A stretch of DNA of 64,000 bases from assembly GCF_006152145.1 (NCBI RefSeq), contig NZ_VDFV01000003.1, positions 1 to 64,000 of the forward strand. The letters run 5' to 3'. Position 1 is the first letter of the stretch, and the number at the start of each line of letters is the position of its first letter. The notes beneath the pieces were generated by a model that searched no databases, was not told the origin of the DNA, and worked only from the letters and a program-made list of their open reading frames with translations. The translations under genes and the position numbers were made by a program. Source of the DNA: Rubellimicrobium roseum (GTDB lineage: Bacteria; Pseudomonadota; Alphaproteobacteria; Rhodobacterales; Rhodobacteraceae). Shown one piece after another: positions 44,787 through 53,740 of the stretch.

Positions 44787-46382
44787 ATGCGCCTCAAGAC
44801 CCACGCCCAGCACGGCTCCGAGACCTTCAAGGCCAACCGCGCCGCTCACCTCGCGCTGCTCCGGCAGGCGCGCGACGCCGCCGAGGCCGCCGCCCAAGGG
44901 GGTGGTCCCCAGGCCCGCGAACGCCATGTCGCGAGGGGCAAGCTCCTCCCCCGCGACCGCGTCGCCAACCTCCTCGACGCAGGCTCCCCGTTTCTCGAAA
45001 TCGGCGCGACCGCCGCCCACGGCATGTACGACAACGCCGCCCCCGGCGCGGGGCTGATCGCCGGGGTGGGCCGCGTCCATGGCCTCGACGTCATGGTCGT
45101 CGCCAACGACGCCACCGTGAAGGGCGGCACCTACTACCCGATGACCGTCAAGAAGCACCTCCGCGCGCAGGAGATCGCGGAGGAATGCCACCTCCCCTGC
45201 GTCTATCTCGTGGACAGCGGCGGCGCGAACCTGCCCAACCAGGACGAGGTCTTTCCCGACCGCGACCACTTCGGCCGCATCTTCTACAATCAGGCGCGCA
45301 TGAGCGCGAAGGGCATTCCCCAGATCGCCGCCGTCATGGGCTCCTGCACCGCCGGGGGCGCCTACGTCCCCGCCATGTCGGACGTGAGCATCATCGTCCG
45401 CAACCAGGGCACCATCTTCCTCGCCGGTCCCCCGCTGGTCCGCGCCGCCACCGGCGAGGTCGTCTCCGCCGAGGACTTGGGCGGCGCCGACGTCCACACC
45501 CGCCTGTCCGGCGTTGCGGACTACCTCGCCGAGGACGATCTCCACGCCCTCGCGCTCGCCCGCCGCGCGGTCCTCAGCCTCAACCGGTCCGCCCGCCCGC
45601 TCCCCGCCGGCACGCCCCCCGCCCACGACCCCGAGGACCTCCTCGGCATCGTCCCCGCCGACCTCCGCACGCAGTACGACATCCGCGAGGTGATCGCCCG
45701 CGTGGTCGACGGCTCCGACTTCGACGAGTTCAAGGCCCGCTTCGGCGAGACGCTCGTCACCGGCTTCGCGCAGGTCATGGGCCAGCCCGTCGGCATCGTC
45801 GCCAACAACGGCGTCCTGTTCTCCGAGTCCGCCCAAAAGGGCGCGCACTTCATCGAGCTCTGCTCCCAGCGCCAGATCCCCCTCGTGTTCCTCCAGAACA
45901 TCACCGGCTTCATGGTCGGCCGCCGCTACGAGAACGAAGGCATCGCCCGCCACGGCGCCAAGATGGTGACGGCCGTCGCCACCACCGCCGTCCCCAAGGT
46001 CACACTGATCGTCGGCGGCTCCTTCGGGGCGGGCAACTACGGCATGGCGGGCCGCGCTTACTCGCCGCGCTTCCTCTGGACCTGGCCCAACTCGCGCATC
46101 TCCGTGATGGGCGGAGAGCAGGCGGCGGGCGTCCTCGCCACCGTCCGCCGCGACGGGATCGAGAGGGCAGGGGGCCAGTGGTCCCCCGACGAGGAGGCCG
46201 AGTTCAAGCGCCCCACGCAGGAGATGTTCGACCGACAAAGCCACCCCCTCTACGCCTCCGCCCGCCTCTGGGACGACGGCGTCATCGACCCAAGGAAGAC
46301 GCGCGAGGTGCTGGCCCTGTCGTTGTCCGCCGCCCTGAACGCCCCTCAAGAGAGCACACGTTTCGGCGTGTTTCGGATGTGA
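44787..46382 (+). CDS. liuB: Methylcrotonyl-CoA carboxylase, carboxyltransferase subunit
   Basis: This encodes 531 residues. It transfers the carboxyl group from biotin to 3-methylcrotonyl-CoA. Conserved segments are [86 protein letters not shown], and [27 protein letters not shown]. The last, with the [20 protein letters not shown] stretch, is typical of MCC rather than propionyl-CoA carboxylase. It starts directly after the liuA stop and ends four bases before liuD. Confidence 0.95.
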   Translation: MRLKTHAQHGSETFKANRAAHLALLRQARDAAEAAAQGGGPQARERHVARGKLLPRDRVANLLDAGSPFLEIGATAAHGMYDNAAPGAGLIAGVGRVHGLDVMVVANDATVKGGTYYPMTVKKHLRAQEIAEECHLPCVYLVDSGGANLPNQDEVFPDRDHFGRIFYNQARMSAKGIPQIAAVMGSCTAGGAYVPAMSDVSIIVRNQGTIFLAGPPLVRAATGEVVSAEDLGGADVHTRLSGVADYLAEDDLHALALARRAVLSLNRSARPLPAGTPPAHDPEDLLGIVPADLRTQYDIREVIARVVDGSDFDEFKARFGETLVTGFAQVMGQPVGIVANNGVLFSESAQKGAHFIELCSQRQIPLVFLQNITGFMVGRRYENEGIARHGAKMVTAVATTAVPKVTLIVGGSFGAGNYGMAGRAYSPRFLWTWPNSRISVMGGEQAAGVLATVRRDGIERAGGQWSPDEEAEFKRPTQEMFDRQSHPLYASARLWDDGVIDPRKTREVLALSLSAALNAPQESTRFGVFRM

Positions 46383-46386
46383 AACG

Positions 46387-48318
46387 ATGTTCCAGCGCAT
46401 CCTGATCGCCAACCGGGGGGAGATCGCCTGCCGTATCATCGACACGGCCCGCCGGCTCGGCGTGGACACGGTCGCCGTCTTCTCCGACGCCGACGCCGAC
46501 TCGCGGCACGTCGCCCTAGCCGACCGCGCGGTGCGGATCGGCCCCTCGCCCGCCGCTGAGAGCTACCTGAACGCGTGGGCCATTTTGGACGCAGCTCGGA
46601 CCACGGGCGCGCAGGCCATCCACCCCGGCTACGGCTTTCTGTCCGAGAACCCCGACTTCTCCGACGCGGTGACCCAGGCGGGCCTCGCCTTCATCGGCCC
46701 CTCCGCCGCCGCCATCCGCGCCATGGGCATCAAGGATGCCGCCAAGGCGCTGATGGAGCGGGCCGGGGTGCCGGTCGTCCCCGGCTACCACGGCGAGGAC
46801 CAATCACCCGAGCGCCTTGCCGCCGAGGCCGGCCGGATCGGCTATCCCGTCCTCATCAAGGCCGTCGCGGGCGGCGGTGGCAAGGGGATGCGCCGCGTGG
46901 ACGACCCCGTGCGCTTCCCCGAGGCGCTGGCCGCTGCCCGGCGTGAGGCGCAGAATGCCTTCGGCAACGACGCCGTCCTGATCGAAAAGTACGTCGCCAC
47001 TCCCCGCCACATCGAGGTGCAGGTCTTCGGCGACGGCACCCGCGCCGTCCACCTCTTCGAGCGCGACTGCTCCCTCCAGCGCCGCCACCAGAAGGTCATC
47101 GAAGAGGCCCCCGCGCCGGGCATGCCCGACGACATGCGGCAGGCGATGGGGAGCGCCGCCGTCCGCGCCGCCGAGGCCATCGGCTACTCCGGGGCGGGCA
47201 CCGTCGAGTTCATCGTGGACGCCTCCGACGGCCTGCGCGCCGACCGCTTCTGGTTCATGGAGATGAACACCCGCCTGCAGGTCGAACATTCCGTGACCGA
47301 GGCGATCACCGGACTCGACCTCGTGGAATGGCAACTCCGCGTCGCCGCCGGCGAGCCGCTTCCCCTCCAGCAGGAGGACCTGACGATCCGCGGCCACGCC
47401 GTCGAGGCCCGCCTTTACGCAGAGGACGTCTCCGCCGGCTTCCTCCCCGCCACCGGCCGCCTGTCACGGCTCCGCTTCCCCGAGGGCGTCCGTATCGAGA
47501 CCGGCGTGCGCGAAGGCGATGCGATCACCCCCTGGTACGACCCGATGATCGCCAAGCTCATCGCCCACGGTCCCACGCGCGGGGCCGCGCTCGACCGTCT
47601 CGCCCGCGCTCTCGCCGGGACCCAAGTCGCGGGCTGCACGACGAACCTTGCCTTCCTGTCCGCGCTTCTGGCGCAGCCGGACTTCCGCGCGGGCCGCCTC
47701 GACACCGGCCTGATCGAGCGCGACCTGCCAACGCTCACCCAAGCCGCTTCGCCCCCGCCCGAGGCGACGGCGTTCGCCGCCCTGGCGGCCGCCGATCCCG
47801 ACGCGGGCCCGCTCGCCGGCTTCCATTTCTGGACACCGCTCACCCACCGCGTCGCATTGCGCCGGGGGGACGAGGCGGTGACGGCCCAGGTCACCATCCT
47901 GGCCGACCGCGCCACCGTCACGCTCGACGACCACACGCTGGAGGCCACCCGGCGCGGCGACCGCTGGCAGGTCGGCGCCTCTGACTTCGACCTCCTCGCC
48001 GAGCCCGACCGGATCACCGTCTTCGCCGGTCCCCTCGGCACCCACGTCTTCGCGATCCCTGACCCGCTCGACCGCGAGACGGCCGCGGCCGGGGCGGACG
48101 TGACGCTCTCGCCCATGCCGGGACTCGTGCGCGCGCTCTTCGTGGCGCCCGGCCAGGAGGTGCGGCGCGGCGACACCCTCGCCGTGGTGGAAGCCATGAA
48201 GATGGAGCACGCCCTCACCGCCTCGCGCGACGGCATCGTGGCCGAGGTGCTGGCCGGGGAGGGCGCCCAGGTCGAGGCCGGCGCGCCCCTGATCCGCCTG
48301 GAGCCCGCCGATGGCTGA
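46387..48318 (+). CDS. liuD: Methylcrotonyl-CoA carboxylase, biotin subunit
   Basis: This encodes 643 residues: an N-terminal biotin carboxylase (FQRILIANRGEIACRIIDTARRLG, AVAGGGGKGMRRVDDP, DCSLQRRHQKVIEEAPAPG, FWFMEMNTRLQVEHSVTE) and a C-terminal biotinyl domain with EAMKMEHAL, the biotin going on Lys605. It carboxylates its own biotin with bicarbonate and ATP and then serves LiuB. Its length and its pairing with liuB mark it as the alpha subunit of MCC. Its end overlaps liuE by eight bases. Confidence 0.95.
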   Translation: MFQRILIANRGEIACRIIDTARRLGVDTVAVFSDADADSRHVALADRAVRIGPSPAAESYLNAWAILDAARTTGAQAIHPGYGFLSENPDFSDAVTQAGLAFIGPSAAAIRAMGIKDAAKALMERAGVPVVPGYHGEDQSPERLAAEAGRIGYPVLIKAVAGGGGKGMRRVDDPVRFPEALAAARREAQNAFGNDAVLIEKYVATPRHIEVQVFGDGTRAVHLFERDCSLQRRHQKVIEEAPAPGMPDDMRQAMGSAAVRAAEAIGYSGAGTVEFIVDASDGLRADRFWFMEMNTRLQVEHSVTEAITGLDLVEWQLRVAAGEPLPLQQEDLTIRGHAVEARLYAEDVSAGFLPATGRLSRLRFPEGVRIETGVREGDAITPWYDPMIAKLIAHGPTRGAALDRLARALAGTQVAGCTTNLAFLSALLAQPDFRAGRLDTGLIERDLPTLTQAASPPPEATAFAALAAADPDAGPLAGFHFWTPLTHRVALRRGDEAVTAQVTILADRATVTLDDHTLEATRRGDRWQVGASDFDLLAEPDRITVFAGPLGTHVFAIPDPLDRETAAAGADVTLSPMPGLVRALFVAPGQEVRRGDTLAVVEAMKMEHALTASRDGIVAEVLAGEGAQVEAGAPLIRLEPADG

Positions 48319-49162
48319 CGTCGAGATTGTCGAGGTCGGCCCCCGCGACGGCCTCCAGAACGAAGCCCGGATCATCCCGACGGCCAAGAAGATCGCCCTG
48401 ATCGACACGCTCGCCGCCGCTGGCTTCCGCCGCATCGAGGTGGCGTCCTTCGTGAGCCCCCGCTGGGTCCCCCAGATGGCCGACTGCGCCGAGGTCCTGG
48501 CGCAGGTCCATGGCCTGGGCCCGCGCTTGATGGCACTGGTCCCCAACCTCAAGGGCTTCGATGCCGCGATGGCCGCGCGCACCGACGTGATCGCCGTCGT
48601 CACCGCCGCCTCCGAGGGCTTCGCCCGCGCCAACCTGAACGCGTCCGTCGCGGAGAGCCTCGACCGCCTCCGCCCGGTGCTGGAGGCCGCCCGCCGCATC
48701 GCCATCCCTGTCCGGGGCTACGTCTCGACCGTCACCGACTGCCCCTACGACGGCCCGACCCCGCCCGGCTCGGTCGCCCGCATCGCCGCCGCCCTGCGCG
48801 ACATGGGCTGCGAGGAGATCGCCTTGGGCGAGACCCTCGGCCGCGCCATGCCCGAGAGCATCGACGCCATGCTCCGCGCCGTGCTGGAGGAACTGCCCCC
48901 CGACCGCCTCGCCGGGCACTTCCACGACACCGCGGGCCGCGCACTGGACAATGTGGACGCCGCTTTCGACCGCGGCTTGCGCATCTTCGACGCCTCCATC
49001 GCGGGTCTCGGCGGCTGCCCCTTCGCCCCCGGCGCCGCTGGCAACGTGGTGACCGAATCTCTCCACGACCACCTGACAGCGCGGGGCCACCGCACCGGCC
49101 TCGACCGCGCGGCGCTCCTGCGGGCCACCGACCTCGCCCGCTCGCTCCGGGACCCCCCATGA
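48311..49162 (+). CDS. liuE: Hydroxymethylglutaryl-CoA lyase
   Basis: This encodes 283 residues. It splits HMG-CoA into acetyl-CoA and acetoacetate, the last step of leucine breakdown. VEIVEVGPRDGLQNEARIIPT is the conserved N-terminus and FHDTAGRALDNV a metal-binding segment; GLGGCPFAPGAAGNVVTE contains the catalytic cysteine. The family's LGDTIG motif reads LGETLGRAMPES here, a Glu in place of the Asp, which is unusual. The gene overlaps both liuD (eight bases) and liuC (four bases). Acetoacetate is also the end product of the nearby homogentisate pathway. Confidence 0.93.
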   Translation: MADVEIVEVGPRDGLQNEARIIPTAKKIALIDTLAAAGFRRIEVASFVSPRWVPQMADCAEVLAQVHGLGPRLMALVPNLKGFDAAMAARTDVIAVVTAASEGFARANLNASVAESLDRLRPVLEAARRIAIPVRGYVSTVTDCPYDGPTPPGSVARIAAALRDMGCEEIALGETLGRAMPESIDAMLRAVLEELPPDRLAGHFHDTAGRALDNVDAAFDRGLRIFDASIAGLGGCPFAPGAAGNVVTESLHDHLTARGHRTGLDRAALLRATDLARSLRDPP

Positions 49163-49935
49163 CGCTCCGGCTTGAGACCGACCCTCGCGGCATCGCCCGC
49201 CTCACCCTGAGCCGCCCCGAGCGGCACAACGCGCTCGACGCACCCCTGATGGACGCGCTGACCGAGGCCGCCCACCGCATCGCCCGGGACCCCGCCATCC
49301 GCGTCGTCGTGCTTGCCTCCACCGGCCCCACCTTCTGCGCCGGGGGCGATCTCGGCTGGATGCGCGCCCAGACCGAGGCCGACGGTCCCACCCGCGCCGC
49401 CGAGGCCCGCCGCCTCGCCGGGATGCTCCACGCGCTCGACACGCTGCCCAAGCCGCTGATCGCCGAGGTGCGGGGCCCGGCCTATGGCGGCGGCGTAGGG
49501 CTTCTCGCGGTCTGCGACATCGCGGTCGCCGCCGACACCGCGACCTTCGCCATGACCGAGACGCGCCTGGGCCTCATCCCCGCGACCATCGGTCCCTATG
49601 TCCTCGCGCGGATCGGCGAGCCCGCCGCGCGCCGCCTGATGCTCCCCGCCCGCCGCTTCGACGCGACCGAGGCCGTCGCGCTCCAGCTTCTCGCCCGCGC
49701 CGTCTCACCCGACGCCCTCGCCGCAGCCGTCGAGGAGGAGGCCACCGCCTTCCTCGCCTGCGCCCCGGGCGCGGTCGCGGACGCCAAGGCCCTGATCCAC
49801 AGCCTGCGCCCGCCCGTCCCCGACGCCGTCGAGCGCTCCGTCGCCGCCCTCGTCGCCCGATGGGAGAGCGAGGAGGTGCGCGAGGGCCTGCGCGCCTTCT
49901 TCGCCCGCGAACCCACCCCTTGGACGCGTGGCTGA
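49159..49935 (+). CDS. liuC: Methylglutaconyl-CoA hydratase
   Basis: This encodes 258 residues of the enoyl-CoA hydratase (crotonase) family. It has the oxyanion-hole segments LSRPERHNALDAPLMDAL and ASTGPTFCAGGDLGWM, the substrate loop PKPLIAEVRGPAYGGGVGLLAVCDIAVA, and TETRLGLIPATIGPYVL. The MTETRLGL..A.IGPYV run and its place in the liu operon indicate the leucine-pathway hydratase that makes HMG-CoA from 3-methylglutaconyl-CoA. Its start overlaps liuE by four bases. It is the last gene of the overlapping operon. Confidence 0.92.
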   Translation: MTLRLETDPRGIARLTLSRPERHNALDAPLMDALTEAAHRIARDPAIRVVVLASTGPTFCAGGDLGWMRAQTEADGPTRAAEARRLAGMLHALDTLPKPLIAEVRGPAYGGGVGLLAVCDIAVAADTATFAMTETRLGLIPATIGPYVLARIGEPAARRLMLPARRFDATEAVALQLLARAVSPDALAAAVEEEATAFLACAPGAVADAKALIHSLRPPVPDAVERSVAALVARWESEEVREGLRAFFAREPTPWTRG

Positions 49936-49998
49936 CCCCACTGGACCCGAATCGCGAAGGGTGCCACCCCTTCGCCCAGCGAACAGGGAGGAGCCCGC

Positions 49999-50298
49999 AT
50001 GATCCTGGAAACCGCCGAGCTGACCGTCACGCCCGGTCACGAAGCCCAATTCGAGGCCGCCGTGCGCGAGGCGATCCCCCTGTTCCTGGCCTCGCGCGGC
50101 TGCCGGGGCGTCCGCCTGCACCGCGTGATCGAGACGCCCGGCCTCTACCGTCTCCTCGTCGACTGGGCGACGCTGGAGGACCACACCGTCCACTTCCGCG
50201 GCTCGGAGGCCTTCACGCAATGGCGGGCGCTCGTCTCGCCCCATTTCGCGGCGCCTCCCAGCGTGACCCATTCCGAGGAGGCGCTCGCCTCCGGTTGA
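49999..50298 (+). CDS. ABM-fold (antibiotic biosynthesis monooxygenase) protein
   Basis: This encodes 99 residues. ETAELTVTPGHEAQFEAAVREAIPLFLASRGCRGVRLHR and YRLLVDWATLEDHTVHFRGSEAFTQWRALVSPHF show the dimeric ferredoxin-like ABM fold, with the usual VDWATLEDHT stretch. Such proteins include small monooxygenases and haem- or quinol-related enzymes; many have no known substrate. GGGAGGAG precedes the ATG by about seven bases. It lies 63 bp after liuC and may be read with it, though a link to leucine breakdown is not evident. Confidence 0.85.
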   Translation: MILETAELTVTPGHEAQFEAAVREAIPLFLASRGCRGVRLHRVIETPGLYRLLVDWATLEDHTVHFRGSEAFTQWRALVSPHFAAPPSVTHSEEALASG

Positions 50299-50351
50299 CA
50301 GCCCCGCGCCCGGACCGGAAGGTCGCGCGAGCCCATCCAAGGAGGCAGGAC

Positions 50352-51395
50352 ATGGCCGTCGAGGACTACGGACGCATCGGGAACGATCCCGTGCAGGCGG
50401 TGACCCTGGTGAACGGTCCCCTGCGCGCCCGGCTCATCACCTATGGCGCCCGCCTGACCGAGCTGCACGTCCCCGACCGCGAGGGCCGGACGGCGGACAT
50501 CGTGCTGGGCCACGACACGCTGGCGGAGTACGAGGCCAGCAAGGCCTTTTTCGGCGCCACCGCCGGGCGCTACGCCAACCGCATCCGGCGCGGCCGCTTC
50601 CATCTCGACGGGCGGGACCACCAGCTCGACGTCAACGAGGGCCCGAACCACCTCCACGGCGGGCGGGCGGGCTTCGACCGGGCGAACTGGCGGCTGGACG
50701 AGGCGACGGAAACCCGCGCCGTCCTGTCCCTGATCTCGCCCGACGGCGACATGGGCTACCCCGGCGCCTGCCATGCGGTCACGACCTACGAGCTCGCGGA
50801 CGAGAGGACGTTCCGCATCACCATGACCGCGAGCGCCAGCGCCCCCACGCCGGTCAACATCGTCCACCATTCCTACTTCAACCTGGCGGGGCAGGGGGAT
50901 GTGCTGGGGCAGGAGCTTCGCCTCGACGCCCCCTTCTACACCCCCGTCGACGCCGAGCTGCTGGCCACGGGCGAAATCCTGTCGGTCGCGGGCACCCCCT
51001 TCGACTTCACCACCCCCAAGCCCATCGGCCGCGACTTCGCCGCCCTGGGCGCGGTGGGCGAAGGGGTGTTCGATTCGGGCGGCGGCTACGACCACAACTG
51101 GGTCTTGGCCGGGGCGGGCGAGGCGATGCGGCTCTGCGCCGAGGCGCGCGACCCCGCCTCGGGCCGCCGCATGAGGCTTCTCACCAACCAGCCGGGCGTG
51201 CAGCTTTACACGGGCGGCTACCTGAACGAGCAGGTCATCGGAAAAGGCGGCCGCCCCCTCCAGCGCTTCGCGGGCTTCACGCTGGAAACGCAGGTCTTTC
51301 CCGGCTCGCCCAACCACGCGCATTTCCCGTCCAGCATCCTGCGGCCGCGTCAGACCTACGACCACCGGATGGAGTTCGACTTCTCCGCCGATTGA
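50352..51395 (+). CDS. galM: Aldose 1-epimerase
   Basis: This encodes 347 residues of the mutarotase family, which interconverts alpha and beta anomers of sugars such as glucose and galactose. Motifs: NRIRRGRFHLDGRDHQLDVNEGPNHLHGGRAGFDRANW (with a catalytic His), NIVHHSYFNLAGQGDV (second His), GGGYDHNWVL, and LETQVFPGSPNHAHFPSSILRPRQTY with the catalytic Glu near LETQ. ATG 50352 follows GGAGGCAGGAC. It is a stand-alone gene with no sugar-uptake genes beside it. Confidence 0.94.
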   Translation: MAVEDYGRIGNDPVQAVTLVNGPLRARLITYGARLTELHVPDREGRTADIVLGHDTLAEYEASKAFFGATAGRYANRIRRGRFHLDGRDHQLDVNEGPNHLHGGRAGFDRANWRLDEATETRAVLSLISPDGDMGYPGACHAVTTYELADERTFRITMTASASAPTPVNIVHHSYFNLAGQGDVLGQELRLDAPFYTPVDAELLATGEILSVAGTPFDFTTPKPIGRDFAALGAVGEGVFDSGGGYDHNWVLAGAGEAMRLCAEARDPASGRRMRLLTNQPGVQLYTGGYLNEQVIGKGGRPLQRFAGFTLETQVFPGSPNHAHFPSSILRPRQTYDHRMEFDFSAD

Positions 51396-51504
51396 TTCGG
51401 CACGCCTGTCAAGGTGTTGCGCGAAACGGTCCCCCACCGTTCGGTGGTCGAAGAAACCGTTTACGATTTTTCCCTAGCCTGGGTTCATTCACAGGAGGGA
51501 AACC

Positions 51505-51762
51505 ATGTCCGACAACTTCCAGAACCACCAGCGGGGCCTCGAAAGCCCCGCCGACCGCCATCAGGCGATCACGCCGTCCGACACGGCCCCGGTCGTGCCG
51601 CGCCCCCGCGCGCTCTGGTGCCAGACGGCGGGCGACCTGGCCATCGAGGACCGCGACGGCACGCGCCTGACCTATGCGGTTGCCGCGGGCCAGATCCTGC
51701 CCTTCCGCGCAGTCCGGGTGCTGGCCACCGGCACCACTGCCACCGTCTACGGGTGGGACTGA
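51505..51762 (+). CDS. Spike base protein, R. capsulatus Rcc01079 family
   Basis: This encodes 85 residues. The layout FQNHQRGLESPADRHQAITPSDT, PRPRALWCQTAGDLAIEDRDG, AAGQILPFRAVRVLATGTTAT and a final aromatic/acidic end matches the small family named after Rcc01079, part of the head-spike system of the R. capsulatus gene transfer agent. Related proteins also occur in alphaproteobacterial phages. AGGAGGG lies six bases before the ATG. Upstream, at 51434-51447, CCACCG TT CGGTGG forms a short perfect hairpin. No other phage or GTA gene is near. The downstream mini-gene overlaps by one base (TGATG). Confidence 0.8.
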   Translation: MSDNFQNHQRGLESPADRHQAITPSDTAPVVPRPRALWCQTAGDLAIEDRDGTRLTYAVAAGQILPFRAVRVLATGTTATVYGWD

Positions 51763-51881
51763 TGATCGGCCTCACCCTCGGGCTGACGGGCGCGGCCGTG
51801 CGGCCGCCGTCGGCCCAGATCATCTGGATCATCGCCCCGACCACGATCATCGCGGCGGGCTCGGTCATCCGGGGCGCCTGA
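51762..51881 (+). CDS. Mini-gene coupled to the spike base protein
   Basis: This encodes 39 residues, hydrophobic with a Gly/Leu-rich start and a central II-WII-P-II segment. Its ATG overlaps the stop of the spike-base gene (TGATG), which points to translational re-initiation. I do not recognise it. It could be a small structural or membrane peptide encoded next to the spike gene, or a chance frame; the overlap and the absence of alternative genes favour a real one. Confidence 0.45.
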   Translation: MIGLTLGLTGAAVRPPSAQIIWIIAPTTIIAAGSVIRGA

Positions 51882-51952
51882 TCATGGCGACGCGGTGTCT
51901 GTCCGATCGTCACAATGCGCTCGTCCTCTGCAGGGCGGGCGCGTCCGGGATT

Positions 51953-52894
51953 TCAACCCGCCCAGGCCAGCTCCGGCCCCTTGGGCACGATGCCCGTCGG
52001 GTTCAGCGCCCGGATCGAATGGTAGCCGCGTTTGATGTGATCCAGGCTGACCGTGGGGCGCACGCCCGGCATGTCCAGCACGCGCAGCATGTAGCCTTGA
52101 AGCGCCGGGTAATCCGCGATCCGGCGCAGGTTGCACTTGAAAAGGCCGTGATAGGCCGCGTCGAAGCGCACCAGCGTCACGAACAGCCGCACGTCGGCCT
52201 CGGTCATCCGGTCGCCCAGAAGGAAGCGCCGGCCGTCCTCAAGACGAGCCTCCAGTCCATCAAGCTGGGCGAAGACCTCGGCGAACGCCTCCTCGTAGGC
52301 CTCCTGCGTGGTGGCGAAGCCCGCCCGGTACACCCCGTTGTTCAGGCGCGGATAGATTCGGTCGTTCAGGGCGTCGATCTCGGCGCGCAGGTCCTCCGGG
52401 TAGAGGTCGGGACCCGAGGCAAGCTCCCCGAATCCCGAATCCAGCATCCGCAGGATGTCGGCCGACTCGTTCGAAACGATGGTCCGGGCCCGCTTGTCAT
52501 AGAGCACCGGCACCGTCGCCCGCCCGGTGAAGTCCGGGTCAGCGGCCGTGTAGATCTGGTGCAGGTACCCGGCGCCCGTCACCGGGTCGCCGTCGCCGGG
52601 AAAGCGCCAGCCCTGGGTGGAGAGTTCCGGCTCCACCACCGAGACGGAGATGACCTTTTCCAGCCCTTTCAGCGCACGGCCGATCAGGGTGCGCGAGGCC
52701 CAGGGGCAGATCAGCGCCACATGGAGGTGGTAGCGCCCGGCTTCGGCCGGAAAGCCTCCCCGGCCGGTCGGACCGGGCGAGCCGTCCGGCGTCACCCAGT
52801 GGCGGAAGGACGACACCTGCCGGACGAAGCCGCCCTTCTCGTCCTTGGCCTGCACGGGCTGCCAATCCTCGGTCCAGCGGCCGTTCACCAGCAT
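51953..52894 (-). CDS. yqjG: S-glutathionyl-hydroquinone reductase
   Basis: This encodes 313 residues of the xi-class glutathione transferases. HLHVALICPWASRTLIGRAL contains the catalytic Cys63, the same position as in E. coli YqjG. The protein continues with TVPVLYDKRARTIVSNESADILRML and NDRIYPRLNNGVYRAGFATTQEAYEEA. Such enzymes remove glutathione from hydroquinone conjugates. The ATG directly follows the stop of the VOC gene. With VOC and DoxX it forms a three-gene set that elsewhere accompanies quinone or aromatic detoxification. Confidence 0.93.
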   Translation of the reverse strand: MLVNGRWTEDWQPVQAKDEKGGFVRQVSSFRHWVTPDGSPGPTGRGGFPAEAGRYHLHVALICPWASRTLIGRALKGLEKVISVSVVEPELSTQGWRFPGDGDPVTGAGYLHQIYTAADPDFTGRATVPVLYDKRARTIVSNESADILRMLDSGFGELASGPDLYPEDLRAEIDALNDRIYPRLNNGVYRAGFATTQEAYEEAFAEVFAQLDGLEARLEDGRRFLLGDRMTEADVRLFVTLVRFDAAYHGLFKCNLRRIADYPALQGYMLRVLDMPGVRPTVSLDHIKRGYHSIRALNPTGIVPKGPELAWAG

Positions 52895-53710
52895 TCAGGC
52901 CTCCTTCTCCGTCAGGCTCACCGAGGTGCCCCAAGGGTCGGCAAGGCTCATGGCCCCGCCGGTCCGGCCCAGGATCGGGGCGAGCGCCGCCGGCTCGGCG
53001 AGGATCTGGAGATCGGCGAGGCCAGTGGAGGGGTAGGACCGGCGTGCCGCGCCCCGGCTGTTCCAGACATTCGCGCCCAGATGGTGATGGTAGCCCCCCG
53101 ACCCGAGGAAGCTCGCGCCCGGGTAATGGGTGACGATCTCGAAGCCCAGGGTCCCGTGGTAGAAGGCCTCGGCCTCCGGGACCGCGCCTACCTGCAGGTG
53201 GACATGACCCACGACGGTGCCCTCCGGCGCCCCCCTCCAGGGTCCATCGGCGGCTCCGGCCACCCCGGTGACGTCCATGGGCAGGGTATCCATGCGGATC
53301 GCCCCGTCCTCCACCGGCCAAACCGCACGCGGTTTGTCGGCATAGACCTCGATCCCGTTGCCTTCGGGGTCGGCCAGGTAGACGGCCTCGCTCACGAGGT
53401 GGTCGGAGGCGCCCTGGACGGGCACGCCGGTCTCGGCCGCGTGCCGAAGCCATCGCCCCAGCGCGGCGCGCGAGGGCAGGAGGAACGCCGTGTGGAAGAG
53501 CCCTGCCTCGCGCCGGGAGGAGCGTCGGGCGGCGCGATCCTGGCGGAGTTCCAGCAGCACGCGATCGCCCGCGCCGAGGAGAGCGTTGTCGCCGTCCCCG
53601 CCCAGACGCGAAAGACCGAGGGCCTGCTCATAGAAGCCCTGCACGGCGGCAAGGTCGTTCACGGTCAGCGCGACGCGGCCGATCTCGAGTGGAGCGGAGG
53701 CGGTGGACAT
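52895..53710 (-). CDS. VOC-family dioxygenase/glyoxalase-like protein
   Basis: This encodes 271 residues with two vicinal-oxygen-chelate modules. The first starts IGRVALTVNDLAAVQGFYEQALGL and includes HTAFLLPSRAALG and LADPEGNGIEVYADKP. The second starts VVGHVHLQVGAVPEAEAFYHGTLGFE and includes GGYHHHLGANVW. These resemble catechol 2,3-dioxygenase-like proteins; the metal ligands would be His and Glu from these segments. The exact reaction is unknown. It lies between doxX and yqjG, so it may act on quinones or hydroquinones (inference). Confidence 0.85.
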   Translation of the reverse strand: MSTASAPLEIGRVALTVNDLAAVQGFYEQALGLSRLGGDGDNALLGAGDRVLLELRQDRAARRSSRREAGLFHTAFLLPSRAALGRWLRHAAETGVPVQGASDHLVSEAVYLADPEGNGIEVYADKPRAVWPVEDGAIRMDTLPMDVTGVAGAADGPWRGAPEGTVVGHVHLQVGAVPEAEAFYHGTLGFEIVTHYPGASFLGSGGYHHHLGANVWNSRGAARRSYPSTGLADLQILAEPAALAPILGRTGGAMSLADPWGTSVSLTEKEA

Positions 53711-53740
53711 GGACGATCTCCCAGAAGGACGTGGCGAATC

